A stretch of 33,780 bases of DNA from an uncultured Clostridia bacterium (GCA_944333055.1 CALVKT010000059.1:1-33780), one strand, 5' to 3'. Shown: positions 6,225-14,918, numbered from the stretch's first letter. The notes: generated by a model not told the origin, from the letters alone. A program made the numbers and translations.

Positions 6225-7694
6225 ATGAGCAGATTCATCAAGATCGCCGAGCGCGACAACGTCGCCGTCGCGCTGGAACCCCTCAAGGCGGGCGAAAGCG
6301 TGCTGGGCGTCACGCTGACGCAGGACGTGCCCGCGGGCCACAAGTTTGCGCTGCGGGATATTGCCGAGGACGAGAACGTGATCAAGTACGCGTTCCCCAT
6401 CGGCCACGCGACGCAGCCCATCGCCGCGGGCGACTGGGTGCACACGCACAACGTGAAGACCAACCTCTCCGGCCTGCTGGAATACACCTACAACCCGCAC
6501 CCCTGCGCGCTGCCCGTTGACCGCGAGGCGACGTTTGAGGGCTACGTGCGCGAGGACGGCCGCGTGGGCATCCGCAACGAGGTGTGGATCATCAACACCG
6601 TCGGCTGCGTCAACGGCACGAGCAGGACGCTCGAACGCCTCGCGCAGGAGGCCTACGGCGACCGCGTGGACGGCGTGCACGGCTTCGTGCATCCCTACGG
6701 CTGCTCGCAGCTGGGCGAGGACCACAGGAACACGCAGAAGCTGCTGGCCGCCATGGTGCGTCATCCCAATGCGGGCGCGGTGCTGGTGCTCAGCCTGGGC
6801 TGCGAGAACAACAATGTGAACGAGTTCAAGAAGGTGCTGGGCGGCTACAACCCCGACCGCGTCAAGTTCCTGATCACCCAGGAGCACGAGGACGAGATTG
6901 AGGAAGGCATGAAGCTCCTTGACGAGCTGACGGCCTATGCCGCGCGCGCCAGACGACGGACGGTCTCCGCCGGCGAGCTGGTTGTCGGCCTCAAATGCGG
7001 CGGCAGCGACGGCCTGTCGGGCATCACGGCCAATCCGCTGCTAGGCGCGACGAGCGACCTGATCGCGCGCCACGGCGGCACGACGCTGCTCACAGAGGTG
7101 CCGGAGATGTTCGGCGCGGAGACGATCCTCATGGACCGCTGCAAGGACGAAGAGACGTTCCGCAAGGCCGTGGCGCTGATCAACGACTTCAAGGCGTACT
7201 TCATGCGCTACAATCAGGCGGTCTACGAGAACCCGTCTCCGGGCAACAAGGCCGGCGGCATCACCACGCTGGAGGACAAGTCGCTGGGCTGCACGCAGAA
7301 GGGCGGCACCGCGCAGGTGCGCGGCGTGCTCAAGTATTGCGAGCCGGTCACGGAGAAGGGCCTCAACCTCGTGCAGGGGCCGGGCAACGACATCTGCGCG
7401 ATCACCGCGCTGATGGCCGCCGGCGCGCAGATGGTGCTCTTCACCACGGGCCGCGGCACGCCGGTGGGCGCGCCCATTCCCACGGTGAAGGTGGCGACCA
7501 ACACGGCGCTGGCGCAGAAGAAGCACAACTGGATCGACTTCAATGCGGGCGTGCTCGTGCAGGGCGCGGACATGGAGGAGACGACCGAGGTCTTCTTCAA
7601 GAAGCTGCTCTCCATCGCCTCCGGCGAGCAGACGCAGAGCGAGAAGCACGGCTACCGCGAAATCGCCATCTTCAAGGACGGCGTCACCCTGTAA
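6225..7694 (+). CDS. uxaA: Altronate dehydratase
   Basis: 489 residues, the normal length for UxaA. The enzyme removes water from D-altronate to give 2-keto-3-deoxygluconate. The N-terminal part (about 1-95, with HATQPIAAGDWVHTHNVKTN) is the SAF-type domain. The remainder is the large UxaA catalytic domain, with GYVREDGRVGIRNEVWI, PYGCSQLGEDH, LGCENNNV, GLKCGGSDGLSGITANP and the GRGTPVGAPIPTVKVATN stretch. The family needs a metal ion. There is no good ribosome binding site before the ATG, and it begins three bases after the uxaB stop, so translation is probably coupled to uxaB. It supplies KDG to a pathway whose kinase is missing from this operon. Confidence 0.95.
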   Translation: MSRFIKIAERDNVAVALEPLKAGESVLGVTLTQDVPAGHKFALRDIAEDENVIKYAFPIGHATQPIAAGDWVHTHNVKTNLSGLLEYTYNPHPCALPVDREATFEGYVREDGRVGIRNEVWIINTVGCVNGTSRTLERLAQEAYGDRVDGVHGFVHPYGCSQLGEDHRNTQKLLAAMVRHPNAGAVLVLSLGCENNNVNEFKKVLGGYNPDRVKFLITQEHEDEIEEGMKLLDELTAYAARARRRTVSAGELVVGLKCGGSDGLSGITANPLLGATSDLIARHGGTTLLTEVPEMFGAETILMDRCKDEETFRKAVALINDFKAYFMRYNQAVYENPSPGNKAGGITTLEDKSLGCTQKGGTAQVRGVLKYCEPVTEKGLNLVQGPGNDICAITALMAAGAQMVLFTTGRGTPVGAPIPTVKVATNTALAQKKHNWIDFNAGVLVQGADMEETTEVFFKKLLSIASGEQTQSEKHGYREIAIFKDGVTL

Positions 7695-7734
7695 CGATCT
7701 GCATGCGCAGAGAAAATAAAGGAGGAGGATTCCC

Positions 7735-9141
7735 ATGAAAGCGTTTATGGACGCCGATTTCCTGCTCGACAATGATGTGGCCAAGAAGCTGTATCACGAG
7801 TATGCGGAACACATGCCCATCTACGACTACCACTGCCACATCCCGCCGGCACAGATCGCCGAGAACCACAAGTTCGCCAACATCGGCGAGCTGATGCTCG
7901 GCGGCGACCACTACAAGTGGCGCGTGATGCTCTCCAACGGGGTGGACGACAAGTACATCCGCGGCGATGCGAGCTGGCTGGAGAAGTGGAAGGCGTTCGC
8001 CGCCTCGCTCAAGTACTGCATCGGCAACCCGATGTACCACTGGACGCATCTGGAGCTGCGGCGCGTGTTCGGCATCGACGACATCCTCAACGAGGACACC
8101 GCCGAGGACATCTGGAACCGCGCCAACGCGCTGCTGGAGAAGGAAGAATACCGCTGCCACGGCCTGATCGAGAAGTTCGGCGTGAAGCTGGTGTGCACCA
8201 CCGACGACCCGGTGGACGACCTGCAGTATCACAAGGAGATCGCCGCGCAGAAGACCTCCTTCAAGGTGTACCCGGCCTGGCGCCCGGACAAGCTGCTCAA
8301 CATCGACCGCGAGGGCTTTGTGGAATACATGAACACGCTCTCCCGCGTCTCCGGTGTGCGCTGCCTGAACATCGAGAGCGTGCTCAAGGCGCTGGAGATT
8401 CGCCTGGATTACTTCCACGCCTGCGGCGCGCGCGTCTCCGACCACGCGCTGGACACCGTGCCCTACGCCAAGGCCGACGCCGCCGCGGCTGACGCCGCGC
8501 TCAAGAAGGGCCTGGCCGGCGAGACGCTCACGTGCGAGGAGGTCGAGGCCTACAAGACCTTCCTGCTCGTCAAGCTGGGCGGCATGTACAAGGCGCGCGG
8601 CTGGGTGCAGCAGTACCACATCGGCGCGATGCGCAACAACAACCCGCGCATGTTCGCCAAGTACGGCGCGGACGTGGGCTTTGACTCCATCGACGACACC
8701 TGCATCGCGCAGAACCTGACCCGCCTGCTGGCCGATCAGGAGAAGGACGACAACCTGCCCAAGACCATCCTCTACTGCCTGAACCCGAAGGACAACTACG
8801 TCATCGGCACCATGCTGGGCAATTTCCAGGGCGACGGCATCCCCGGCAAGATCCAGTTCGGCTCCGGCTGGTGGTTCTGCGATCAGCAGTTCGGCATGGT
8901 CGAGCAGATGAAGGCGCTGGCCTCGCTGGGCCTGCTGGGCCGCTTCGTGGGCATGCTCACCGACTCCCGCTCCTTCATCTCCTACACCCGCCACGAGTAC
9001 TTCCGCCGCATCCTGTGCAACCTGATCGGCAAGTGGGTGGAAAACGGCGAGTATCCGGAGGATTACAAGGTGCTCGGCGAGCTCGTGCAGGGCATCTGCT
9101 ACAACAACGCCGTGGCCTACTTCGGCATGGACGTGGACTGA
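7735..9141 (+). CDS. uxaC: Uronate isomerase
   Basis: 468 residues, as expected for glucuronate/galacturonate isomerase of the amidohydrolase superfamily. It converts D-galacturonate to D-tagaturonate and D-glucuronate to D-fructuronate. Metal-binding HCH is at residues 33-35 in MPIYDYHCHIPP. Further family marks are LEKWKAFAASLKYCIGNPMYHW, CTTDDPVDDL, YHIGAMRNNN, FGSGWWFCDQ and the C-terminal LTDSRSFISYTRHEYFRR. The ATG has GGAGGAGGA in front of it and the gene starts 40 bases after uxaA. Because UxaC also handles glucuronate, the operon may receive substrate from both sugars, but the UxuAB genes for the glucuronate branch are not here. Confidence 0.96.
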   Translation: MKAFMDADFLLDNDVAKKLYHEYAEHMPIYDYHCHIPPAQIAENHKFANIGELMLGGDHYKWRVMLSNGVDDKYIRGDASWLEKWKAFAASLKYCIGNPMYHWTHLELRRVFGIDDILNEDTAEDIWNRANALLEKEEYRCHGLIEKFGVKLVCTTDDPVDDLQYHKEIAAQKTSFKVYPAWRPDKLLNIDREGFVEYMNTLSRVSGVRCLNIESVLKALEIRLDYFHACGARVSDHALDTVPYAKADAAAADAALKKGLAGETLTCEEVEAYKTFLLVKLGGMYKARGWVQQYHIGAMRNNNPRMFAKYGADVGFDSIDDTCIAQNLTRLLADQEKDDNLPKTILYCLNPKDNYVIGTMLGNFQGDGIPGKIQFGSGWWFCDQQFGMVEQMKALASLGLLGRFVGMLTDSRSFISYTRHEYFRRILCNLIGKWVENGEYPEDYKVLGELVQGICYNNAVAYFGMDVD

Positions 9142-9156
9142 CGCGGGAGGCCGTAC

Positions 9157-9486
9157 ATGCAGACTTTCGTCAAAAAGGACGAGCCGCAGACGATCGAGCT
9201 GGGCGGCGGCACCTGCCGCCGCATCCGCGCCTACAATCAGGAGATGATGCTCGTGGAGGTCATCTTTGAGGACGGCGCGGTCGGCAGCAACCACACCCAC
9301 CCGCACACGCAGATCTCCTACGTGCTCTCCGGCGAGTTCACCTATCACATCGAGGGCGAGGCGCGCACCATGCGGCCCGGCGATTCCATCGTCGTGGACG
9401 GCGGCAAGGTGCACGGCTGCACCTGCGTGAAGGCCGGCACGCTGCTGGACATCTTCGCGCCCATGCGCGAGGACTTCGTCAAGTGA
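9157..9486 (+). CDS. kdgF: KdgF-like cupin, uronate linearisation
   Basis: A 109-residue single-domain cupin that starts 15 bases after uxaC with GGGAGG six bases before the ATG. The metal site is readable: His46, His48, Gln52 and His86 (HTHPHTQ and GGKVHG), the same four ligands and spacing known for KdgF. KdgF proteins speed the conversion of 4,5-unsaturated uronates, released by pectin or alginate lyases, into the linear 4-deoxy-5-keto-uronate. Its presence suggests that the operon serves breakdown of pectin-type oligomers, not only free galacturonate. The follow-on enzymes KduI and KduD are not in the window. A general cupin of other function is less likely because of the operon context. 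Confidence 0.8.
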   Translation: MQTFVKKDEPQTIELGGGTCRRIRAYNQEMMLVEVIFEDGAVGSNHTHPHTQISYVLSGEFTYHIEGEARTMRPGDSIVVDGGKVHGCTCVKAGTLLDIFAPMREDFVK

Positions 9487-9652
9487 CGCGATAACCGGGG
9501 CACATCGAGCTGCATGCGCGAAGCGAGGAAGGGAACCGGTCCCCGGCGTCCTCCTCGCCAAGCGCCAACTGCCATTGCGATGGGTTCATCCGGCTGGGCC
9601 GGACGGGCGCATCGGACACCATCAACCGCAACACATGGAGGAGGTTTTTCCC
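9487..9652 (+). other. kdgF-eda intergenic leader with hairpins
   Basis: A gap of 166 bases inside an otherwise tight operon. GCGAGGA near 9523 can pair with TCCTCGC near 9556, around a loop that itself holds GGGAACCGGTCCCC. It begins with GCGCGAAGCGAGG (9516), which resembles the start of the GC-rich repeat family found at 19.9 kb. It could act as a processing or attenuation point that sets a separate level for eda. Confidence 0.4.
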
Positions 9653-10609
9653 ATGGACGTCATGAAGGAGCTTTCCCGGATCGGCATCGTGCCGGTCATC
9701 GCCATCAACGACGCGGCGGACGCCGTGCCGCTGGCCAAAGCGCTGATCGAGGGCGGCCTGCCCGCCGCCGAGGTCACGTTCCGCACGCCCTGCGCCGCCG
9801 AGGCGATCAAGGCGATGGCGGAGGCGTACCCGGAGATGATCGTCGGCGCGGGCACCGTGCTCACCTGCGAGCAGGTCGATCGCGCGGTCGCCGCGGGCGC
9901 GAAGTTCATCGTCTCACCGGGTCTCAACCCGACCACCGTCAAGCACTGCCAGGAGATCGGCGTGCCGGTCTGCCCGGGCACCGCGAATCCCTCCGACATC
10001 GAGCTGGCGCTCTCGCTGGGCCTGAAGACCGTCAAGTTCTTCCCGGCTGAGGCGGCGGGCGGCATCAAGTACATCAAGTCCATCGCCGCGCCCTACGGCG
10101 ACGTGCGGTTCATGCCCACCGGCGGCGTCAACGAGAAGAACCTGCTCGATTACCTCGGCTTTGGCAAGATCGTCTGCTGCGGCGGCACGTGGATGGTGCC
10201 GGGCGATGCGATGAAGGCCAAGGATTGGGATCGCATCAAGGCGCTGACCGCCTCCGCCGTGCAGCTCATGCTCGGCCTGGAGATCGCGCACGTGGGCATC
10301 AACTCCGCCGACGAGGCCGAGGCCATGGACACCGCCACCAAGCTGTGCAAGCTGCTGGGCTGGACCATGAAGGTGGGCAACAGCTCCATCTTCGCGGGCA
10401 CGGGCATCGAGGTCATGAAGACGCCGTTCCGCGGCGCGAAGGGCCACATCGGCATCAAGACCAACTTCATCGAGCGCGCCAAGGCGTACATGGAGCGCCA
10501 AGGCTTCGAATTCGACGAGTCCTCTGCCAACGTCAAGGACGGCCAGCTCAAGTCCATCTACTTCAAGGACGAGATCGCCGGCTTCGCCATCCATCTGGTG
10601 CAGAAGTAA
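9653..10609 (+). CDS. eda: KDPG/KHG aldolase fused to a VOC-like domain
   Basis: 318 residues. Residues 1-205 form the bifunctional 2-keto-3-deoxy-6-phosphogluconate / 4-hydroxy-2-oxoglutarate aldolase, which yields pyruvate and glyceraldehyde 3-phosphate from KDPG. The catalytic Glu40 lies in LPAAEVTFRT and the Schiff-base Lys128 in VKFFPAEA; PTGGVN at 156-160 binds phosphate. A normal Eda ends near residue 210. Here a further 110 residues (IAHVGINSADEAEAM and onward to GFAIHLVQK) look like a glyoxalase/VOC fold unit, whose role is not known to me. ATG 9653 with GGAGGAGG before it is preferred over the longer open frame from 9575. It is the last gene before the terminator at 10717-10752. Confidence 0.9.
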   Translation: MDVMKELSRIGIVPVIAINDAADAVPLAKALIEGGLPAAEVTFRTPCAAEAIKAMAEAYPEMIVGAGTVLTCEQVDRAVAAGAKFIVSPGLNPTTVKHCQEIGVPVCPGTANPSDIELALSLGLKTVKFFPAEAAGGIKYIKSIAAPYGDVRFMPTGGVNEKNLLDYLGFGKIVCCGGTWMVPGDAMKAKDWDRIKALTASAVQLMLGLEIAHVGINSADEAEAMDTATKLCKLLGWTMKVGNSSIFAGTGIEVMKTPFRGAKGHIGIKTNFIERAKAYMERQGFEFDESSANVKDGQLKSIYFKDEIAGFAIHLVQK

Positions 10610-10615
10610 GCGGGG

Positions 10616-10660
10616 GACGATGGGGCTGCCGCCCCAGATCCCACTTCGCTTCGCGGCGCA
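10616..10660 (-). repeat. GC-rich dispersed repeat, inverted copy
   Basis: The minus strand reads GCCGCGAAGCGAAGTG, then GGATCTGGGGC, a short loop and GCCCCA. This matches the order of elements in the tandem repeat at 19841-20130 (GCGCGAAGCGAAGTG, then TCTGGGG and a G/C hairpin). The GGGGC/GCCCC hairpin is at 10622-10635. It lies straight after the eda stop. Confidence 0.5.
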
Positions 10661-10703
10661 TATGCGCCGCCCGGCGAAAACGATGCCCGGCGCATGCGCC
10701 GGG
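10653..10703. repeat. Two 18-bp perfect palindromes
   Basis: GCGGCGCATATGCGCCGC (10653-10670) and CCCGGCGCATGCGCCGGG (10686-10703) are each identical to their reverse complement. They follow one another between eda and the bidirectional terminator. They can form strong hairpins in transcripts of either strand and may protect the 3' ends. Confidence 0.7.
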
Positions 10704-10716
10704 CGGGGAAAGATAC

Positions 10717-10752
10717 AAAACGAGCGAGCAGGCTTTCCTGCTCGCTCGTTTT
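10717..10752. terminator. Bidirectional terminator between eda and glgP
   Basis: AAAACGAGCGAGCAGG and CCTGCTCGCTCGTTTT form a perfect 16-bp stem around CTTT, with A and T runs on the two sides. It can end the hexuronate operon from the left and glycogen phosphorylase from the right, and the two converge here. Confidence 0.92.
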
Positions 10753-10790
10753 TGTATGGATTCATGCGATGCCATCATCTGCCCCGGCGA

Positions 10791-13253
10791 TTACTTGTCG
10801 GAGAAGGACGGCAGATGCCAGATCCGTTCGTTGTACTCCTTGATGGTGCGGTCGGAGGAGAAGACGCCGGACTTGGCGACGTTAATGATCTCCTTGCGCG
10901 TCCAGGTCTTCTGATCCTCGTAGTCGTGGCCGAGGCGGCTCTGCGCGGCCTGGTAGGAGCCGAAGTCCTTGAGCACCAGGTACGGATCGGCGATGCCGCC
11001 GTTGTCCGAGAAGACGAGCGCGCGGAAGAGGCCCTCGAACATCTTCGGGTTCTCCGGCGTCAGGCTGCCGTCAAAGAGCATGTTGAGCGCGCGGCGCAGC
11101 TCTGCGTTCGTCTCGTAGATATCCAGACTGCGATAGGTGCCGGCGGCGTAGATGGCCTCGACCTCCTTGGAGCGCATGCCGAAGATATAGCAGTTTTCCT
11201 CGCCGACCAGATCGGCGATCTCCACGTTCGCGCCGTCGAGCGTGCCGATGGTCACGGCGCCGTTCATCATGAACTTCATGTTGCCGGTGCCGGAGGCCTC
11301 CTTGGAGGCGGTGGAGAGCTGCTCGCTGACCTCGGAGGCCGGCATGAGCATCTCCGCGGTGGAGACGTTGTAGTTCTGCAGGAAGACGATCTTGATCATC
11401 TTGCTCGCGCGCGGATGCTGATCGATCTTGGCGGCCAGCACGTTGATGAAGTGGATGATCTCCTTGGCGCGGCGATAGCCCGGCGCGGCCTTCGCGCCGA
11501 AGATGAACGTGCGCGGCGCCATCGTGTAATTCGGATCGTCGCAGATGCGGTTGTAGAGCACGAGGATGTGCAGCGCGTTGAGCAGCTGGCGCTTGTACTC
11601 GTGCAGGCGCTTGACCTGCACGTCGAACATCGTGTCCGGGTTGAGCGTGAGGCCCTGATGGCGCGCGATCCAGCGGGAGAAGCGCGCCTTGTTCTCGTAC
11701 TTGATCTTGGCGAAGCGCTCGGCGAACGCGGCGTCGTCGGCCAGCGGGAGCAGCTTTTCCAGCTCCATGGTGTCCCTGCGCCAGCCCTGGCCGATGCTCT
11801 CATCGAGCAGCTCGGAGAGGGCCGGGTTGGCCAGCATCAGCCAGCGGCGCGGGGTGATGCCGTTGGTGATGGCCAGGAACTTCTCCGGCATGATCTTGTA
11901 GTAATCCGCAAACGTGGTGCGCTTGAGGATGTCGCCGTGGAGCTGGGAGACGCCGTTGACGGCATGGCTGTAGGCGATGCACATATTGGCCATGTGCGCC
12001 TGATCGTAGGCGAGGATGGCCATGCGGCCGATGCGCTCCCACTCGCCGGGGAAGCGATCGAAGAGCTTCTGGCACAGGCGGCGGTTGAGCTCCTGCATGA
12101 TCGAGTAGATGCGCGGGAGCGTCTCGCGCATCATGGACTCCGGCCACTTCTCCAGCGCCTCGGCCATGATGGTGTGGTTGGTGTAGGCGACGGTGTTGAC
12201 GGTGATGCGCTCGGCGACCTCCCAGGGCAGGTGCTCCTCGTCCACGAGGATGCGCATGAGCTCCGGGATGACCATGGCCGGGTGCGTGTCGTTGATGTGG
12301 AAGGCGACCTTCTCCGGTAGCTGATCCATGCCCACGCCGTAGACGCGCTTGAAGTCCTTGATGGCGTATTGCAGCGTCGCGCTGACCAGGAAGTACTCCT
12401 GCATCAGGCGCAGCTTCTTGCCGTTGTAGGTGTTGTCCTCCGGATAGAGCACCTTGGAGATCTGCGCGGCGATGGAGTCGCTCTCCTCGGTGGAGCCGTT
12501 GTAATCGCCGGCGGAGAACTTTTCGAGGTTGAAGTTGCGCGGGAGCACGGCGCTCCACATGCGCAGGCGGTCGACGACCTTGTTGTTGTAGCCGACGATC
12601 GGCAGATCATACGGTACGGCGATGACGTCCTCGGTGTCCTGCAGGGACGCATAGTGCTTGCCGCCCATCCAGTTCTCCTGCACCTGGCCGCCGAAGCGGA
12701 CGGTGACGGCGTCGCGCTGGGTCGGAATCTCCCACGCGTTGCCGTAGGTGAGCCACTCGTCGGGCACTTCCACCTGCTGGCCGTCCACGATGCGCTGGCG
12801 GAAGAGGCCGTACTCGTAGCGGATGGTGCAGCCCATGGCCGGCAGATCGAGCGTGGCCAGGGAATCCAGGAAGCACGCGGCCAGGCGGCCCAGGCCGCCG
12901 TTGCCCAGCGCCGGTTCCGGCTCCTCGTGGAGCACGTCGCGCAGCGTCAGGCCCAGCTCGTTGAACGCCTCTTCATACGCCTTGGTGGAGCAGAGGTTGA
13001 GCAGGTTGTTGTGCAGCCAGCGGCCGGTCAGAAACTCGATGGACAGGTAGTACAGGCGCTTGGCCTTCTCCGCGCGCCGTGTCTCCTTCTCAAAGCGCCA
13101 CTTGAGCATGATCTGGTCGCGCACGGTGGAGGCCACCGCCGTGTAGATCTGCCTGGGCGTCGCTTCCTCAATGGTGGTGCCGTAATAGCGCAGCAGCTTG
13201 TTGAGGATGGACTCCTTGATGGTGTCCTTGGTGTATTCGGTCATCAGAGGCAT
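10791..13253 (-). CDS. glgP: Glycogen/starch/maltodextrin phosphorylase
   Basis: 820 residues, the normal length for GT35 phosphorylases. It releases glucose 1-phosphate from alpha-1,4-glucans with inorganic phosphate and pyridoxal phosphate. The PLP lysine is Lys660 in EASGTGNMKF. Other marks are EPALGNGGLGRLAACFLDS (113-131), ITNGITPRRW (462-471), VQVKRLHEYKRQLLNALH (545-562) and VFLQNYNVS (623-631). The ATG at 13253 has GGGAGGG nine bases before it; a second Met three codons later is too far from it. It is transcribed alone from a good promoter at 13352-13380. No other glycogen gene is in the window. Whether it acts mainly on glycogen or on maltodextrins cannot be read from the sequence. 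Confidence 0.97.
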   Translation of the reverse strand: MPLMTEYTKDTIKESILNKLLRYYGTTIEEATPRQIYTAVASTVRDQIMLKWRFEKETRRAEKAKRLYYLSIEFLTGRWLHNNLLNLCSTKAYEEAFNELGLTLRDVLHEEPEPALGNGGLGRLAACFLDSLATLDLPAMGCTIRYEYGLFRQRIVDGQQVEVPDEWLTYGNAWEIPTQRDAVTVRFGGQVQENWMGGKHYASLQDTEDVIAVPYDLPIVGYNNKVVDRLRMWSAVLPRNFNLEKFSAGDYNGSTEESDSIAAQISKVLYPEDNTYNGKKLRLMQEYFLVSATLQYAIKDFKRVYGVGMDQLPEKVAFHINDTHPAMVIPELMRILVDEEHLPWEVAERITVNTVAYTNHTIMAEALEKWPESMMRETLPRIYSIMQELNRRLCQKLFDRFPGEWERIGRMAILAYDQAHMANMCIAYSHAVNGVSQLHGDILKRTTFADYYKIMPEKFLAITNGITPRRWLMLANPALSELLDESIGQGWRRDTMELEKLLPLADDAAFAERFAKIKYENKARFSRWIARHQGLTLNPDTMFDVQVKRLHEYKRQLLNALHILVLYNRICDDPNYTMAPRTFIFGAKAAPGYRRAKEIIHFINVLAAKIDQHPRASKMIKIVFLQNYNVSTAEMLMPASEVSEQLSTASKEASGTGNMKFMMNGAVTIGTLDGANVEIADLVGEENCYIFGMRSKEVEAIYAAGTYRSLDIYETNAELRRALNMLFDGSLTPENPKMFEGLFRALVFSDNGGIADPYLVLKDFGSYQAAQSRLGHDYEDQKTWTRKEIINVAKSGVFSSDRTIKEYNERIWHLPSFSDK

Positions 13254-13351
13254 GTGTGAAAACCCTCCCAGGATCGGCGCGGCCGGTTGCCGCGCGCTTG
13301 ATCGTCATATCCAGTCTATGCGCGCTCCCGCGCAGGGAGCAGCCGGAATCC

Positions 13352-13380
13352 ATTATAACATAGAAAAAAATGGGTGACAA
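13352..13380 (-). promoter_or_regulatory. glgP promoter
   Basis: TTGTCA (13380-13375) and TATAAT (13357-13352) with a 17-base spacer on the minus strand. It lies about 100 bases before the glgP start. The leader contains a GCTCCC/GGGAGC hairpin. The rest of 13254-13526 shows no gene. Confidence 0.8.
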
Positions 13381-13526
13381 GGAAAACACAGGCAATTCGG
13401 GCGCTTTCTCCAATTCGTTCAATACGCGGCGTTTTTTGAGCGGGAAAACGCACGGATTTATAGTAGAATTGCCCACGGGCGCAAAAAGTATGCGGCGGGC
13501 GGGGGTCCCCTTTTGCGCCGCGCATC

Positions 13527-13554
13527 AAAAAAGACGGCCCTGACGAGCCGTCTT
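13527..13554 (-). terminator. murA terminator
   Basis: AAGACGGC and GCCGTCTT pair on the minus strand around an eight-base loop and are followed by a run of T. It starts nine bases after the murA stop. Confidence 0.88.
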
Positions 13555-13562
13555 CCATGCGC

Positions 13563-14834
13563 TCAGTACGTCACGCGGGAGATCTGCGCGCCGAGGCTGG
13601 CGAGCTTGGCCTCCAGGTGTTCGTAGCCGCGGTCGATGTAGTGCGTGTTGCTGATCTCGGTGGTGCCCTGGGCCATCAGGCCGGCGATGACGAGCGCCGC
13701 GCCCGCGCGCAGGTCGCTGGCCTCCACGGCCGCGCCGTGGAGCTGGGGCACGCCCTCGATGACGGCGGTCTGCTCGAACAGGCGCACGCGCGCGCCCATG
13801 CGCTCCATCTCCATCAGGTGGCGGAAGCGCGACTCGAAGATGTTCTCCACGACCGTGGAGGTGCCCGTGGCGGTGCACAGCAGCGCGCTCATGGGCTGCT
13901 GCAAGTCCGTCGGGAAGCCGGGGTAAACCTGCGTCTTGAACGTGACGCCGCGGTGCGCGCCGATGGAGCGCACGCGAATGGCGTCGTCGCGCTCGTCCAC
14001 GCGCGCGCCCATCTCCAGCAGCTTGGCGGTGAGCGCCTCCATGTGCGTGGGGATGCAGCCGGTGATGGTCACGTCGCCGTGGGTGGCGGCGGCGGCGATC
14101 ATCAGCGTGCCGGTCTCGATCTGATCGGGGATGACGGCGTAGGGCCTTCGCGCGTGCAGCTCCTGCACGCCGCGGATGCGGATGACGTCCGTGCCCGCGC
14201 CCTTGACCTTGCAGCCCATGGAGTTGAGGAAGTTCGCCGTGTCCACGATGTGTGGCTCCTTGGCGGCGTTGTAGATGGTGGTCTGGCCCTGCGCGCAGGC
14301 GGCGGCGAGCATCACGTTGATCGTGCCGCCGACGGTCACCATGTCCATGAACACGTCGCCGCCGATAAGGCCGTGCGGCGCGCGTGCACAGACGGTGCCC
14401 CCGACGATCTCCACCTCCGCGCCGAGCATGCGCATGCCCTTGATGTGCTGATCGATCGGGCGGCGGCCGATGTTGCAGCCGCCGGGCATGGGCACGGCGG
14501 CCTCGCCAAAGCGCGAGAGCAGCGCGCCGATATAGTAGGAGGAGGCGCGCATGCGGCGGCACAGCTCAAACGGCACGTCCGTGCGGCGGATGGTGCTCGC
14601 GTCCACCTCCATGGTGCCGGCCGCGGCGTCCCAGACGACACTGGCGCCCAGGTGGCGCAGCGTCTCCACGGAGACGTTCACGTCCTCGATGGCGGGCAGG
14701 TTCTCAATCACGCAGGGCGTCCGGCTCAATATGGCGGCGGGGATGATCGCCACGGCGGTGTTCTTGCCGCCGCTGACGCGGACGCTGCCCTCCAGCCGCC
14801 GGCCGCCGGTGATGAGCATTCTTTCTTCTGCCAT
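13563..14834 (-). CDS. murA: UDP-GlcNAc 1-carboxyvinyltransferase
   Basis: 423 residues. MurA transfers enolpyruvate from PEP to UDP-N-acetylglucosamine, the first committed step of peptidoglycan synthesis in the cytoplasm. The substrate-binding SGGKN is at 21-25. The catalytic, fosfomycin-reactive Cys is residue 120 in PMPGGCNIGRRPIDQHI; because it is Cys and not Asp, fosfomycin sensitivity would be expected of the family. The frame opens nine codons earlier, but ATG 14834 has GAGGAGGG five bases upstream. It is a single gene with its own promoter and terminator and is divergent from the FHA-SEDS-PBP operon. Many Firmicutes have two MurA paralogs, so this may be one of a pair. Confidence 0.96.
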   Translation of the reverse strand: MAEERMLITGGRRLEGSVRVSGGKNTAVAIIPAAILSRTPCVIENLPAIEDVNVSVETLRHLGASVVWDAAAGTMEVDASTIRRTDVPFELCRRMRASSYYIGALLSRFGEAAVPMPGGCNIGRRPIDQHIKGMRMLGAEVEIVGGTVCARAPHGLIGGDVFMDMVTVGGTINVMLAAACAQGQTTIYNAAKEPHIVDTANFLNSMGCKVKGAGTDVIRIRGVQELHARRPYAVIPDQIETGTLMIAAAATHGDVTITGCIPTHMEALTAKLLEMGARVDERDDAIRVRSIGAHRGVTFKTQVYPGFPTDLQQPMSALLCTATGTSTVVENIFESRFRHLMEMERMGARVRLFEQTAVIEGVPQLHGAAVEASDLRAGAALVIAGLMAQGTTEISNTHYIDRGYEHLEAKLASLGAQISRVTY

Positions 14835-14882
14835 GCGTGCCCTCCTCAGATTGCGGGTCAATTCCGATATGCCAACTCATAT

Positions 14883-14911
14883 ATTATACACAATGATGGA
14901 GAATTTGGCAA
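14883..14911 (-). promoter_or_regulatory. murA promoter
   Basis: TTGCCA (14911-14906) and TATAAT (14888-14883) with a 17-base spacer on the minus strand, about 50 bases before the murA start. Confidence 0.8.
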
Positions 14912-14918
14912 GACGCGC

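Noticed and set aside
4620-6887. Minus-strand frame of 755 codons opposite uxaB and uxaA
   Set aside because: It lies wholly opposite two well-recognised genes. Its composition (Val, Ala, His, Asp, Arg runs) is what GC-rich antisense gives, and it has no ribosome binding site.
7684-9561. Minus-strand frame of 625 codons opposite uxaC and kdgF
   Set aside because: Same reason: shadow of strongly biased third-position GC in the real genes.
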